DNA of 64,000 nt from positions 5,279,501 through 5,343,500 of the forward strand of contig NZ_CP020104.1 of NCBI RefSeq assembly GCF_002056795.1, given 5' to 3'. The DNA is from Spirosoma aerolatum. Lineage in GTDB: Bacteria > Bacteroidota > Bacteroidia > Cytophagales > Spirosomataceae. The notes below the pieces were generated by a model that did no database searches, was not told the origin of the DNA, and was given only the letters and a program-made list of their open reading frames with translations. The position numbers were made by a program, and so were the translations under genes. Below are positions 18,743 through 25,527 of this stretch, one piece after another. The first letter of the stretch is position 1; every line of letters starts with the position of its first letter.

Positions 18743-19477
18743 TCAATCGAGTAGCTGTATCCGGTTCAGCCCACCTTCAACGACTCTCAGCTTACAGATG
18801 GCTTCATTGAGTAATAACTTGATCGTGTCGTAGTCGGGGTTGATGGCTTCGGTAATCAGTTGAACAATTGTTTGGTGAAGTTGCAGTACTTCGGGTCGTA
18901 CTTCATCGCGGGCGATGGCGGCAATCTGCTCCAGTTCGGCATTCCGCTGCTCCAACAGGTTTTTCACGGTGCTGAGTGCCTTGTTAGAACGGCGGAGTTC
19001 CATCAGATTGACCACCTGCTTACCCAATGCTTTCAGCGCGTTAAGTTGGGATTCATTGAGTTGCTTTGGAGCATTATCGATCACGCACAACGATCCCAGC
19101 GGAAAGCCTTCATTATTTACCAGAGGAACTCCGGCATAGAAAACCACATGCGGATCACCCGTTACCAGCGGATTGTCGGAGAATCGTTCATCCTGCCGCG
19201 AATCCGGTACGATAAACACTTCGGACGGGTTCAGAATACTATGCGCGCAAAAGGAAAAGGCACGAGGAGTTTCGCGCGTGTCGAGTCCATGATTCGATTT
19301 AAACCACTGCCGTTCATCATCGACAAGGCTAATCAGAGCAATGGGTGTTTGGCAGATTTCAGACGCTAATGTCGTTATGGCATCATAGTCGGCTTCTGGC
19401 AATGTATCAAGAATGTCATAACTTTTTAACGCGTCGATCCGACTCAGTTCATCAGTGGGTAAGAGGGCACTTTGCAT
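18743..19477 (-). CDS. GAF-domain sensor protein
   Basis: A 244-aa protein with one GAF domain at about residues 10-165. It contains the typical [20 protein letters not shown] and [20 protein letters not shown] blocks found in GAF domains fused to kinases and cyclases. The C-terminal 75 residues ([20 protein letters not shown] onward) form a coiled coil ending without a kinase or cyclase domain. I use the ATG at 19477; an upstream in-frame start adds 27 unrelated residues. It is a cytoplasmic ligand or redox sensor with unknown output. Confidence 0.85.
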   Translation of the reverse strand: MQSALLPTDELSRIDALKSYDILDTLPEADYDAITTLASEICQTPIALISLVDDERQWFKSNHGLDTRETPRAFSFCAHSILNPSEVFIVPDSRQDERFSDNPLVTGDPHVVFYAGVPLVNNEGFPLGSLCVIDNAPKQLNESQLNALKALGKQVVNLMELRRSNKALSTVKNLLEQRNAELEQIAAIARDEVRPEVLQLHQTIVQLITEAINPDYDTIKLLLNEAICKLRVVEGGLNRIQLLD

Positions 19478-19666
19478 TCGTTCGTTGATTAGGTTCGTTT
19501 GGAAAGCAAAGCTAAAACCAACGCAGCTTTTTAGACACAAAATCAGCCATTCAAGCATCCTTTATTTACTACACGCAACAATTGCATCCTTTTTGGATAC
19601 CAAAACAGAACAATAAGATACATAATCAACCTCCGGCTTTATTCCTGGCATGTTGAAAGAAGCATT

Positions 19667-20683
19667 TTACTCGTTCGGAGCATACGCATGGACGGCTTCC
19701 AGCAGGCGTTTCTGAATGGAACGACGCAGCCGGTCGGGCTCAAGCACGACCATCGCTTCGCCAAAGCCCAGAATTTCCTTTTCCAGCTCGAAATTGTGCT
19801 GCACATATAGCCGAATGATAATTCCCTCGCCGGTTCGTTCCAGTACTTCCTGTGAGTGATGAAGCGGCTTGGTTTCTACATATGGGGCATGCCGATGCGT
19901 AACAAACAACTTCACCCTGATTGGCCGCATATTATCGCTGACCGACACCCCGATCACATCCCGGTAATACAGTTCAGGGTCAATATGACTCACGACATAA
20001 TCGACCTCTGGGGCGGGTGTTATGGCATGCATACGGTCGAGCGCGAGGTTCATGATTTGTCCTTTTCCATCCCGTACACCCACCGCAAACCAGCGGTTTT
20101 TGAACTCTTTCAGCCACCATACATGGAAGATAAACGTTTGAGGCAGCCGTGCCGAAAACGACTGATAGTCAAGACAAACCACTTGCTTCTGAATGACGGC
20201 CTGATACAGTACATCCAGAAAATGAAGCCCTTTCAGCCCCTCGTTTTTTTCGAAATCAATAACCGGAACAGACTTCTGGGCTGTCGAATACACGTAATCT
20301 TCCAGTTTCTGCACCACGTCGTTCAGGGCCGTAAAGTGCGAAAACCCTTTAAACTGTTTCAGCACCTCGACGGCCTCATTCATCCGAAGCAAATCGCCAT
20401 CCGACAACGGAATATTGGTAATGCTGTATGCTGGATCGTCGTAGGTGTAGTATTTTTTATCGACGACCACAATGGGGGCAAAATAGCCTAGCTTATCGCT
20501 CCGCATCAGCTGCAAATCGGCCTGAATGGTTCGTCGGCTGATGCCTTTGTCGATGCCTTCGTACTCGTAGAGCGCTTCCGATACTTTTTCGATCAGGGCT
20601 TCCAGCGTCCATTTCCGCTGCCGATTGCGCAGGCAGGCATCCAGTGTTTTGTACCGAATCAGGGCATTCCGATTAACAGGCAT
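19667..20683 (-). CDS. WYL-domain transcriptional regulator
   Basis: A 338-aa regulator starting at ATG 20683 (MPVNRNALIRYKTLDACL), the normal start of this family. An upstream in-frame extension runs into the promoter region and is not credible. Residues about 8-75 form a winged helix-turn-helix (RKWTLEALIEKVSEALYEYE and ISRRTIQADLQLMRSDKLG). The WYL domain follows at about 150-245, with WLKEFKNRWFAVGVRDG in the place of the classic WYL motif, then a WCX-like C-terminal part. WYL proteins sense nucleic-acid-like or nucleotide ligands. It is divergent from the tRNA-like RNA/slipin/rtcB unit, and a palindrome in the shared promoter is its likely binding site. Confidence 0.9.
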   Translation of the reverse strand: MPVNRNALIRYKTLDACLRNRQRKWTLEALIEKVSEALYEYEGIDKGISRRTIQADLQLMRSDKLGYFAPIVVVDKKYYTYDDPAYSITNIPLSDGDLLRMNEAVEVLKQFKGFSHFTALNDVVQKLEDYVYSTAQKSVPVIDFEKNEGLKGLHFLDVLYQAVIQKQVVCLDYQSFSARLPQTFIFHVWWLKEFKNRWFAVGVRDGKGQIMNLALDRMHAITPAPEVDYVVSHIDPELYYRDVIGVSVSDNMRPIRVKLFVTHRHAPYVETKPLHHSQEVLERTGEGIIIRLYVQHNFELEKEILGFGEAMVVLEPDRLRRSIQKRLLEAVHAYAPNE

Positions 20684-20736
20684 GGTGATTAGTGTTGGTT
20701 GTTGGCTATTTTTTGAGAAAAATGAAAAAAATCTCT

Positions 20737-20763
20737 CAACTGCGCAAAAAGACTGCGCAGTTG
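20737..20763. promoter_or_regulatory. 10-bp inverted-repeat operator between WYL gene and the RNA/slipin/rtcB unit
   Basis: CAACTGCGCA (20737-20746) and TGCGCAGTTG (20754-20763) are perfect reverse complements with a 7-bp spacer. The site lies 54 bp before the WYL start and just upstream of a plus-strand -7-like box at 20769-20776. On the minus strand a TCTTTTTG box (complement of 20745-20752, one mismatch to TAnnTTTG) lies inside it. A dimeric regulator bound here could control both directions. That it is the WYL protein is inferred from position. Confidence 0.6.
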
Positions 20764-20768
20764 CCCCG

Positions 20769-20776
20769 AATCTTTG
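20769..20776 (+). promoter_or_regulatory. Probable -7 promoter box for the structured RNA / slipin / rtcB transcript
   Basis: AATCTTTG followed by CA differs from the Bacteroidota TAnnTTTG consensus only in the first base. It would start transcription near 20783, placing the whole structured region 20832-21296 in the transcript. The adjacent palindrome covers the position where the upstream promoter element would be. Confidence 0.4.
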
Positions 20777-20886
20777 CAACGATGGAAACATCAATACCCA
20801 AACCAGATGCGGGTTTCTGTATAGCCCCATAGTATCGCAGCCACTGGCTGATACCGATATGCTGTTGGTTATGGATGCGTTCTGTC

Positions 20887-20952
20887 TCTATGTGTTGGAG
20901 GTTCGAGTCCTCCCTTTGTTTTGGCAAAGTAGCTTAAGGGTAGAGCAATAGG
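20887..20952 (+). ncRNA. Circularly permuted tRNA-like RNA module (YrlA-like)
   Basis: All tRNA elbow parts occur in permuted order. TCTAT (20887-20891) is the anticodon-like 3' strand. A 5-nt variable loop follows, then the T-arm GGAGG-TTCGAGT-CCTCC (20897-20913) and the acceptor-like 3' strand CTTTGTT. After two bases comes the 5' strand GGCAAAG (20923-20929). T8-A9 lead into the D-stem GCTT/GAGC with loop AAGGGTA (20936-20942), base 26 A, and ATAGG (20948-20952), which pairs back to TCTAT. U8-A14, G18G19 and the full T-loop consensus are kept, so the tertiary elbow should form. The stem opens where a tRNA has its anticodon arm. This matches the published layout of bacterial Y RNA (YrlA) tRNA-like domains. 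A hairpin at 20832-20854 precedes it. Function in RNA repair is inferred from the neighbours. Confidence 0.75.
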
Positions 20953-20956
20953 AAAT

Positions 20957-20994
20957 GCAGGTTCGAATCCTGCTATCAACTCTAAAGGTTGATC
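20957..20994 (+). ncRNA. Second T-arm plus acceptor-like stem, partial permuted tRNA-like unit
   Basis: Five bases after the first module is another perfect T-arm, GCAGG-TTCGAAT-CCTGC (20957-20973). It is followed by TATCAAC (20974-20980), which pairs over six of seven positions with GTTGATC (20988-20994) around a 7-nt loop. That is again the permuted order T-arm then acceptor stem. A canonical D-arm does not follow; 21004-21032 can instead fold as a hairpin (GGAAGAC with GTCTCC). GATCC/GGATC (20991-20995 with 21034-21038) offers a competing pairing. It may be a diverged second Y-like RNA or a switching element. Confidence 0.5.
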
Positions 20995-21039
20995 CATTGG
21001 TTGGGAAGACGGCCACTTCTAAAAAGGTCTCCAGGATCC

Positions 21040-21296
21040 ATAATCAGCAAGGAGCTATCGGGTTGCTCGATCGGTTCGCCGGGTGAGTGACAGTTTAGCC
21101 AGGGCCAGCAGGCCGATACCGCGTTTGTCGGTGTACAGTGCTTTGCCGGATGCAAACGGGTCGATTTGTTAACGGATACCGTGTTACGGCACTCTCCTGA
21201 AAACACCTCGCCCCTACTCGTTCGTCGAACCTCTGTACCAACGCACTCGCCAACCGGCTTCCGCACAGGCTAAATCGATAGCTCCAGACTGATTAT
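21040..21296 (+). ncRNA. Large structured RNA region closed by an 18-bp helix
   Basis: ATAATCAG-CAA-GGAGCTATCG at 21040-21060 pairs with CGATAGCTCC-AGA-CTGATTAT at 21276-21296: 10 bp, a symmetric 3x3 internal loop, then 8 bp. Nested inside are GCCGG (21078-21082) with CCGGC (21254-21258), GTGAGTG (21083-21089) with CACTCGC (21244-21250), GTACAG (21133-21138) with CTGTAC (21233-21238), and AGTGC (21137-21141) with GCACT (21189-21193). Local hairpins include a UUCG-capped one at 21070-21084. The last overlaps the second helix and two helices share bases, so alternative folds exist. The region ends 33 bp before the slipin start. It could be a stand-alone RNA or a long leader. Confidence 0.55.
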
Positions 21297-21329
21297 TCAT
21301 TCATAACCATTTACAAACACCAAAAAACA

Positions 21330-22433
21330 ATGAAAACTGTACGCATCCAGGCCTGGCAAATCGGGCTTGTGTTCAAACAGGGCGGGTATCAAAAACTGAT
21401 TTCGGAAGGCACGTACTGGGCCTGGCCGAACGAGACCGTCTATGTCTACAACCGGGGAGAGCGGTTACAGAATCCCCCCTGCGATCTGGACGTGCTCTTA
21501 CAGTATCCCGAGGTAGCGGCCTCACTTGATGTGATCGACGTGAACGATCATGAAATTGCCCTGCAATACGAAAAAGGGCTTTTTCAATCTATCCTGACCA
21601 AAGGCCGCTGGGCGTACTGGAAAGGTATCAAGCAGTACGACTACCTCAAAGCCGATTTAAGTCAACTCGATATTCCGACAACGATCGACCTCAAATCGCT
21701 GATGCCAGCGCCTTTGTCGGCCTATGTCCGTACATTCACGGTAGAAGCACACGAGCAAGGCGTTTTGTTTATAGACTGGACATTCGAACGAGTGCTCAAG
21801 CCGGGGGTTTATTACTGGTGGAAAAATAACACGCCCCTTCATGTACTGAAAGTGGATACGCGCCAGCAGCAAATGGAAGTGTCGGGTCAGGAGATTCTGA
21901 CCAAAGACAAAGCCTCTCTACGGCTGAGTTTTTTCGTTCAGTTTCAGGTGCAGGATGTTATAAAAGCGCTGGTCGGCAACAAGGACTACGACAAGCAGTT
22001 GTATGTGGCTATTCAGTTGGCTCTGCGTGAGTACATTGGTGGCCTGACACTCGACGAACTGCTGGATAAAAAAGGGGAACTGGCACCGTTTGTGCTCGCA
22101 GCCACGGCAGGCAAAGCCGCTGATCTGGGTGTTGAGTTGCGAAACGGTGGGGTACGTGATATTATCCTGCCGGGCGATATGCGCGACATCATGAACCAAG
22201 TCCTGATGGCCGAAAAGAAAGCCCAGGCCAACAGCATCATGCGCCGGGAAGAAACCGCTTCAACGCGCAGTCTGTTGAACACGGCCAAGTTGATGGAAGA
22301 CAACGAAATGCTCTGGAAATTGAAAGAGATGGAGTACGTCGAGAAAATTGCGGATAAGATCAGTTCGATTTCCGTATCGAACGACAGCTCGATGGTCGAT
22401 CAATTGAAACAACTTTTCGTACGGCCAACGTAA
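21330..22433 (+). CDS. Slipin / SPFH (band 7) family protein
   Basis: A 367-aa protein of the stomatin/slipin class. The N-terminal half (KTVRIQAWQIGLVFKQGGYQ, then GTYWAWPNETVYVYNRGE) and the central SPFH domain (about 125-280) contain VRTFTVEAHEQGVLFIDWTF and GVYYWWKNNTPLHVLKVDTR. The helical C-terminus (LMAEKKAQANSIMRREETAS) is typical. No clear transmembrane segment is seen, so membrane contact would be peripheral. It lies between the structured RNA region and rtcB, 64 bp before the latter, and is probably in the same transcript. Slipins form ring-like scaffolds. A role in positioning RtcB or the RNA is an inference. Confidence 0.85.
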   Translation: MKTVRIQAWQIGLVFKQGGYQKLISEGTYWAWPNETVYVYNRGERLQNPPCDLDVLLQYPEVAASLDVIDVNDHEIALQYEKGLFQSILTKGRWAYWKGIKQYDYLKADLSQLDIPTTIDLKSLMPAPLSAYVRTFTVEAHEQGVLFIDWTFERVLKPGVYYWWKNNTPLHVLKVDTRQQQMEVSGQEILTKDKASLRLSFFVQFQVQDVIKALVGNKDYDKQLYVAIQLALREYIGGLTLDELLDKKGELAPFVLAATAGKAADLGVELRNGGVRDIILPGDMRDIMNQVLMAEKKAQANSIMRREETASTRSLLNTAKLMEDNEMLWKLKEMEYVEKIADKISSISVSNDSSMVDQLKQLFVRPT

Positions 22434-22494
22434 CGCGGGTGGAAACCCGCGATTTATAACTACTTAAAACAGCGCGGGTTTCCACCCGCGTTAC
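22430..22494. repeat. Pair of inverted GTAAC-tagged hairpins (REP/BIME-like) between slipin and rtcB
   Basis: Positions 22430-22451 and 22473-22494 are perfect 22-bp inverted copies separated by 21 bp. Each copy reads GTAAC then CGCGGGT-GGAA-ACCCGCG in its own orientation, so each is itself a 7-bp hairpin with a GGAA or TTCC loop. This head-to-head arrangement of tagged hairpins is like the BIME units formed by REP elements. Related single units are at 52668-52689 and 59046-59068. In the transcript it may modulate the slipin/rtcB ratio. Confidence 0.8.
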
Positions 22495-22497
22495 ACA

Positions 22498-24039
22498 ATG
22501 GAAACACCAATATCAATCGATAATATTTTAACACTTGGGCCCATTCCCGAATCGTTGCATACCCCCTTTCTGCGGGTAGCCAATGGGCTGGTTCAGCGGG
22601 CCGGGTACCCAACCGAAAAGGTGATGGGATTACTGGCGCAAATGCTTCAGAATCCTAAAAAATTCGCTTACTCGAAAAACAAGGTGACGAATCTGGCAAA
22701 GGCCATCTATGACCTCAACAAACAGGGCATTGCCATTCCGTTGAGCGAAGCCGGGGCTGCGTATCTGCCTCCCGAACCCGCACCATTCACGCTGAATACG
22801 AGCGGAAACCAGACCGAGCAAACCTTCGACCTGCGTTCCGGCCCGTTACCCTATGCCATATTTGGTCGGGAGAATATTGAAGAAGGTGCCCTGAAACAAA
22901 TGGAAACGGCTGCCAGTCTGCCGATTTCGGTAGCGGGTGCGCTCATGCCCGATGCGCACCAGGGGTATGGCCTGCCCATTGGTGGTGTGCTGGCAACGGA
23001 TGCCAATACCGTAATTCCGTTTGCTGTTGGGGTCGATATTGCCTGCCGAATGTGCCTGTCCATCTTTGATTTACCGCCCGCTTTTTTGAAACGGGAACCG
23101 CATCTATTGAAAAAATCGCTGGTGGAACAAACTAAGTTTGGCATCGGTGGCGAAACGCGGGCGAAGTTCGATGAGTCGGTGATGGATCTGCCCGAATGGA
23201 CAGCGACCAAAGTAATCCGCGACCTGAAAGACAAAGCCTACCGACAGCTCGGAAGCTCAGGAACGGGTAACCACTTCGTCGAATGGGGAATCGTAGAGGT
23301 TTACGAATCAGCCGACCCGTCGAAAACGACTGGCCTGAATCTACCTTCGGGTGAGTACCTGGCGCTGTTGTCGCACTCGGGTTCGCGTGGGTTTGGGGGT
23401 AACGTGGCAAACTATTACTCCAAACTCGCCATGCTGAAAACGAAACTACCCAAACAGGCAGCGCATCTGGCCTGGCTCGACCTGAATACCGAAGAAGGGC
23501 AGGAATATTGGATTGCGATGAACCTTGCGGGAGAATATGCGTCGGCCAACCACCACGAGATTCATAACAAGCTGGCCAAAGCCCTCGGCGAAAAACCGCT
23601 GGTGATGATCGAAAACCACCACAACTTTGCCTGGAAAGAGCAAATGCCCGATGGCCGCGAGGTGATTGTGCACCGAAAGGGGGCCACCCCCGCCGGACCG
23701 GATGTACTGGGAATCATACCTGGCTCGATGACCCAACCCGGTTTTGTGGTACGGGGGCGCGGTGATACCGACTCACTCAACTCGGCCTCGCACGGAGCCG
23801 GACGGTTGATGTCGCGGACGCAGGCGTTCAACAACATCACCAATTCGCAGTTGAAGAAAGCCCTGGAAGCGGCCGATGTGCAGTTGATCGGTGGCGACCT
23901 CGACGAAGCCCCAATGGTCTACAAAAACATCGAAACCGTCATCGACGCCCAGCGCGACCTGGTCTCTGTTCTGGCAAAGTTCACCCCGAAAATCGTCCGC
24001 ATGGCCGACGCCAACCGTAAAGAAGGCCGCGAAGATTGA
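22498..24039 (+). CDS. rtcB: RtcB family RNA-splicing/repair ligase
   Basis: A 513-aa GTP- and Mn-dependent ligase that joins a 2',3'-cyclic or 3' phosphate end to a 5'-OH end. Hallmarks are DAHQGYGLPIGG, GVDIACRM with metal ligands Asp180 and Cys183, GTGNHFVEWG, HSGSRGFGG, NHHNFAWKEQ and SHGAGRLMSR. In the last, His432 corresponds to the histidine that becomes guanylylated. The first about 115 residues are an extra N-terminal region compared with the about 400-aa E. coli enzyme. No RtcA cyclase, archease or Ro60 gene is nearby. A terminator follows at 24053. The neighbours suggest regulated repair of cleaved tRNA-like RNA. Confidence 0.93.
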   Translation: METPISIDNILTLGPIPESLHTPFLRVANGLVQRAGYPTEKVMGLLAQMLQNPKKFAYSKNKVTNLAKAIYDLNKQGIAIPLSEAGAAYLPPEPAPFTLNTSGNQTEQTFDLRSGPLPYAIFGRENIEEGALKQMETAASLPISVAGALMPDAHQGYGLPIGGVLATDANTVIPFAVGVDIACRMCLSIFDLPPAFLKREPHLLKKSLVEQTKFGIGGETRAKFDESVMDLPEWTATKVIRDLKDKAYRQLGSSGTGNHFVEWGIVEVYESADPSKTTGLNLPSGEYLALLSHSGSRGFGGNVANYYSKLAMLKTKLPKQAAHLAWLDLNTEEGQEYWIAMNLAGEYASANHHEIHNKLAKALGEKPLVMIENHHNFAWKEQMPDGREVIVHRKGATPAGPDVLGIIPGSMTQPGFVVRGRGDTDSLNSASHGAGRLMSRTQAFNNITNSQLKKALEAADVQLIGGDLDEAPMVYKNIETVIDAQRDLVSVLAKFTPKIVRMADANRKEGRED

Positions 24040-24052
24040 TGAATATAGTTTC

Positions 24053-24083
24053 CCTTCCCGAAAGCGCGAAACTTTCGGGAAGG
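24053..24083 (+). terminator. Hairpin terminator after rtcB
   Basis: CCTTCCCGAAAG (24053-24064) and CTTTCGGGAAGG (24072-24083) form a perfect 12-bp stem with a 7-nt loop, 13 bp after the rtcB stop, followed by CTTTGT. Confidence 0.75.
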
Positions 24084-24100
24084 CTTTGTAAATCACATCT

Positions 24101-24229
24101 ATGCCAACAAATAAGCCGGGCAACATGAGCGATAGCAACGAACGAGAAATTCCTTATGAGCGGATGTTGTTTTTTAGCGATGCCATCGTGTCTATTGCTA
24201 TTTTACTATCCGCACCATATAAAAAATAG
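24101..24229 (+). pseudogene. 5' remnant of a TMEM175-type (DUF1211) membrane protein gene
   Basis: An ATG at 24101 opens a 42-codon frame ending at TAG 24227-24229. Residues 20-37 (ERMLFFSDAIVSIAILLS) match the signature of the first transmembrane helix of TMEM175-family potassium channels, in which FSDGVFAI-like motifs line the pore; compare the full-length gene at 53118-53717. The frame then breaks off into unrelated sequence, so the remaining about 150 codons have been lost by deletion. It has no expected function. Confidence 0.7.
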
Positions 24230-24265
24230 CCAACAAAGATTCATAAGTACGATACCTACCAATCC

Positions 24266-24829
24266 ATGACAACAGACATATTTACGCTAACGATTCATAT
24301 GGTGTCGAGCCTGGATGGTAGGATTGCCAAAAAGGACAATAGTGTTTCCTGGTTCGAAACTGCTGACCACTACGAAAAAGGCATTGAACTGACCGAGCAG
24401 GCTACCACCGAATTTCTGAAAACCATCGATTGCTATGTGATGGGTGCCCGCACCTATGAGCACGCACTGGAACTGTCGAAATTGTACGGCTGGCCGTATG
24501 GCGATGTGCCTACATTCGTCGTAACCAGTCGGGACCTGCCCATTGAGCGACCCAACATCGAACGCTACTCGGGCGATTTGAGCGTGCTGGTGAATGAACG
24601 GCTGAAACCAGCTTACAAAATGGTTTGGGTAGTCGGCGGGGCGGAGCTTGCCAACCAGTTCATCCGGTTGAAACTGGCCGACGAAATCCGTTTATCCATC
24701 CTACCCATTATTCTGGGCGACGGTGTTTTGTTCTTTGAGCAGTTCGGTCCAGAACAGGCATTGCATTTACGTGATGTGCGAGCCTATAAAAGCGGTATGG
24801 TTGAGCTCATCTACGAACTCAAAAAGTAA
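24266..24829 (+). CDS. RibD C-terminal / dihydrofolate reductase-like protein
   Basis: A 187-aa protein of the RibD C-terminal domain family with a dihydrofolate reductase fold. It opens with TIHMVSSLDGRIAKKDNSVSW and carries YVMGARTYEH, VVTSRDLP, MVWVVGGAELANQFIRLKL and the late LPIILGDGVLFFEQFG blocks. Such proteins bind NADPH. Most free-standing members have unknown substrates and are not essential riboflavin enzymes. It is monocistronic. Confidence 0.85.
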   Translation: MTTDIFTLTIHMVSSLDGRIAKKDNSVSWFETADHYEKGIELTEQATTEFLKTIDCYVMGARTYEHALELSKLYGWPYGDVPTFVVTSRDLPIERPNIERYSGDLSVLVNERLKPAYKMVWVVGGAELANQFIRLKLADEIRLSILPIILGDGVLFFEQFGPEQALHLRDVRAYKSGMVELIYELKK

Positions 24830-24908
24830 ATGGCTACTTGCGCAACGGTGGTAGGGCTACTTACGGTTTTTAGCACCCCTCCCCCATTCAGCAAGCAGCC
24901 TGATCTAC

Positions 24909-25283
24909 TTACTGCCGACGGCGCTCCCGCATGGCGCTGCGCATCTCGTCCCGCAGTGCTTCGTATTGCTTATACTGGTCTTTGGTCAGCACTTCCTTCA
25001 TCTCTTTGTCTTTACTTTTCATCATGGCTTTGGCTTCGCGCATGGTCTTGAGGTTACGTCCACCCGTCTCCATCAGCGACTGAGCCTGTTTGGCATATTT
25101 CAGATTAATATCGGCTACCGATATTTCCTGTTCGGGCGATAGCGTCAATACGTCTTTCATGCGGGCCGTTTGGCGTGTGGCGCGTTCTTCAGGGATTCCG
25201 ATGGGTCGTTGCTGGGCATATGACACCAACGAAAAGAGAACGAGTGAAAATACAAATACAGAACTTAACAGGTTGTTTTTCAT
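24909..25283 (-). CDS. Small periplasmic Spy/CpxP-like helical protein
   Basis: A 124-aa exported protein. Start ATG 25283 gives a good signal peptide (NNLLSSVFVFSLVLFSLVSY with AQQ after it). The mature part is helical and highly charged (RMKDVLTLSPEQEISVADIN, then LTKDQYKQYEALRDEMRSAM). This pattern, with an L(T/S)xEQ repeat at both ends, is seen in Spy/CpxP-type periplasmic proteins of Bacteroidota. A chaperone or metal-stress role is only inferred. The 244 bp upstream hold nothing recognisable. Confidence 0.65.
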   Translation of the reverse strand: MKNNLLSSVFVFSLVLFSLVSYAQQRPIGIPEERATRQTARMKDVLTLSPEQEISVADINLKYAKQAQSLMETGGRNLKTMREAKAMMKSKDKEMKEVLTKDQYKQYEALRDEMRSAMRERRRQ

Positions 25284-25527
25284 ACGAATTACTAGATTGG
25301 TTGTTTTATCTATTAGCAGACAATACAAACCTACTTAACCATGAAATCAACCGCTGAGAAACGAAGGCGAAGGCGACAGATTAACGCGTCAACCGTCCGC
25401 AAGACCTGCCGAAGGATTTTTCCTCTTTTACACACCTAGTGTTGATGCACGGCTATCTGATCCGCTTATGCATACGGTTACGTAAGTATAGGAATAAATC
25501 GTATGCCCATCCTTCATAGATTCGAAT

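Noticed and set aside
20770..20960. A canonical tRNA gene or a prophage attachment remnant of one
   Set aside because: T-arm and D-arm are in permuted order, the acceptor strands do not pair in normal order, no CCA or anticodon arm is present, and no integrase gene is near.
20982..21266. 94-codon minus-strand frame across the structured intergenic region
   Set aside because: The product has no recognisable motif and an unnatural composition, and it overlaps long-range RNA helices; treated as chance.
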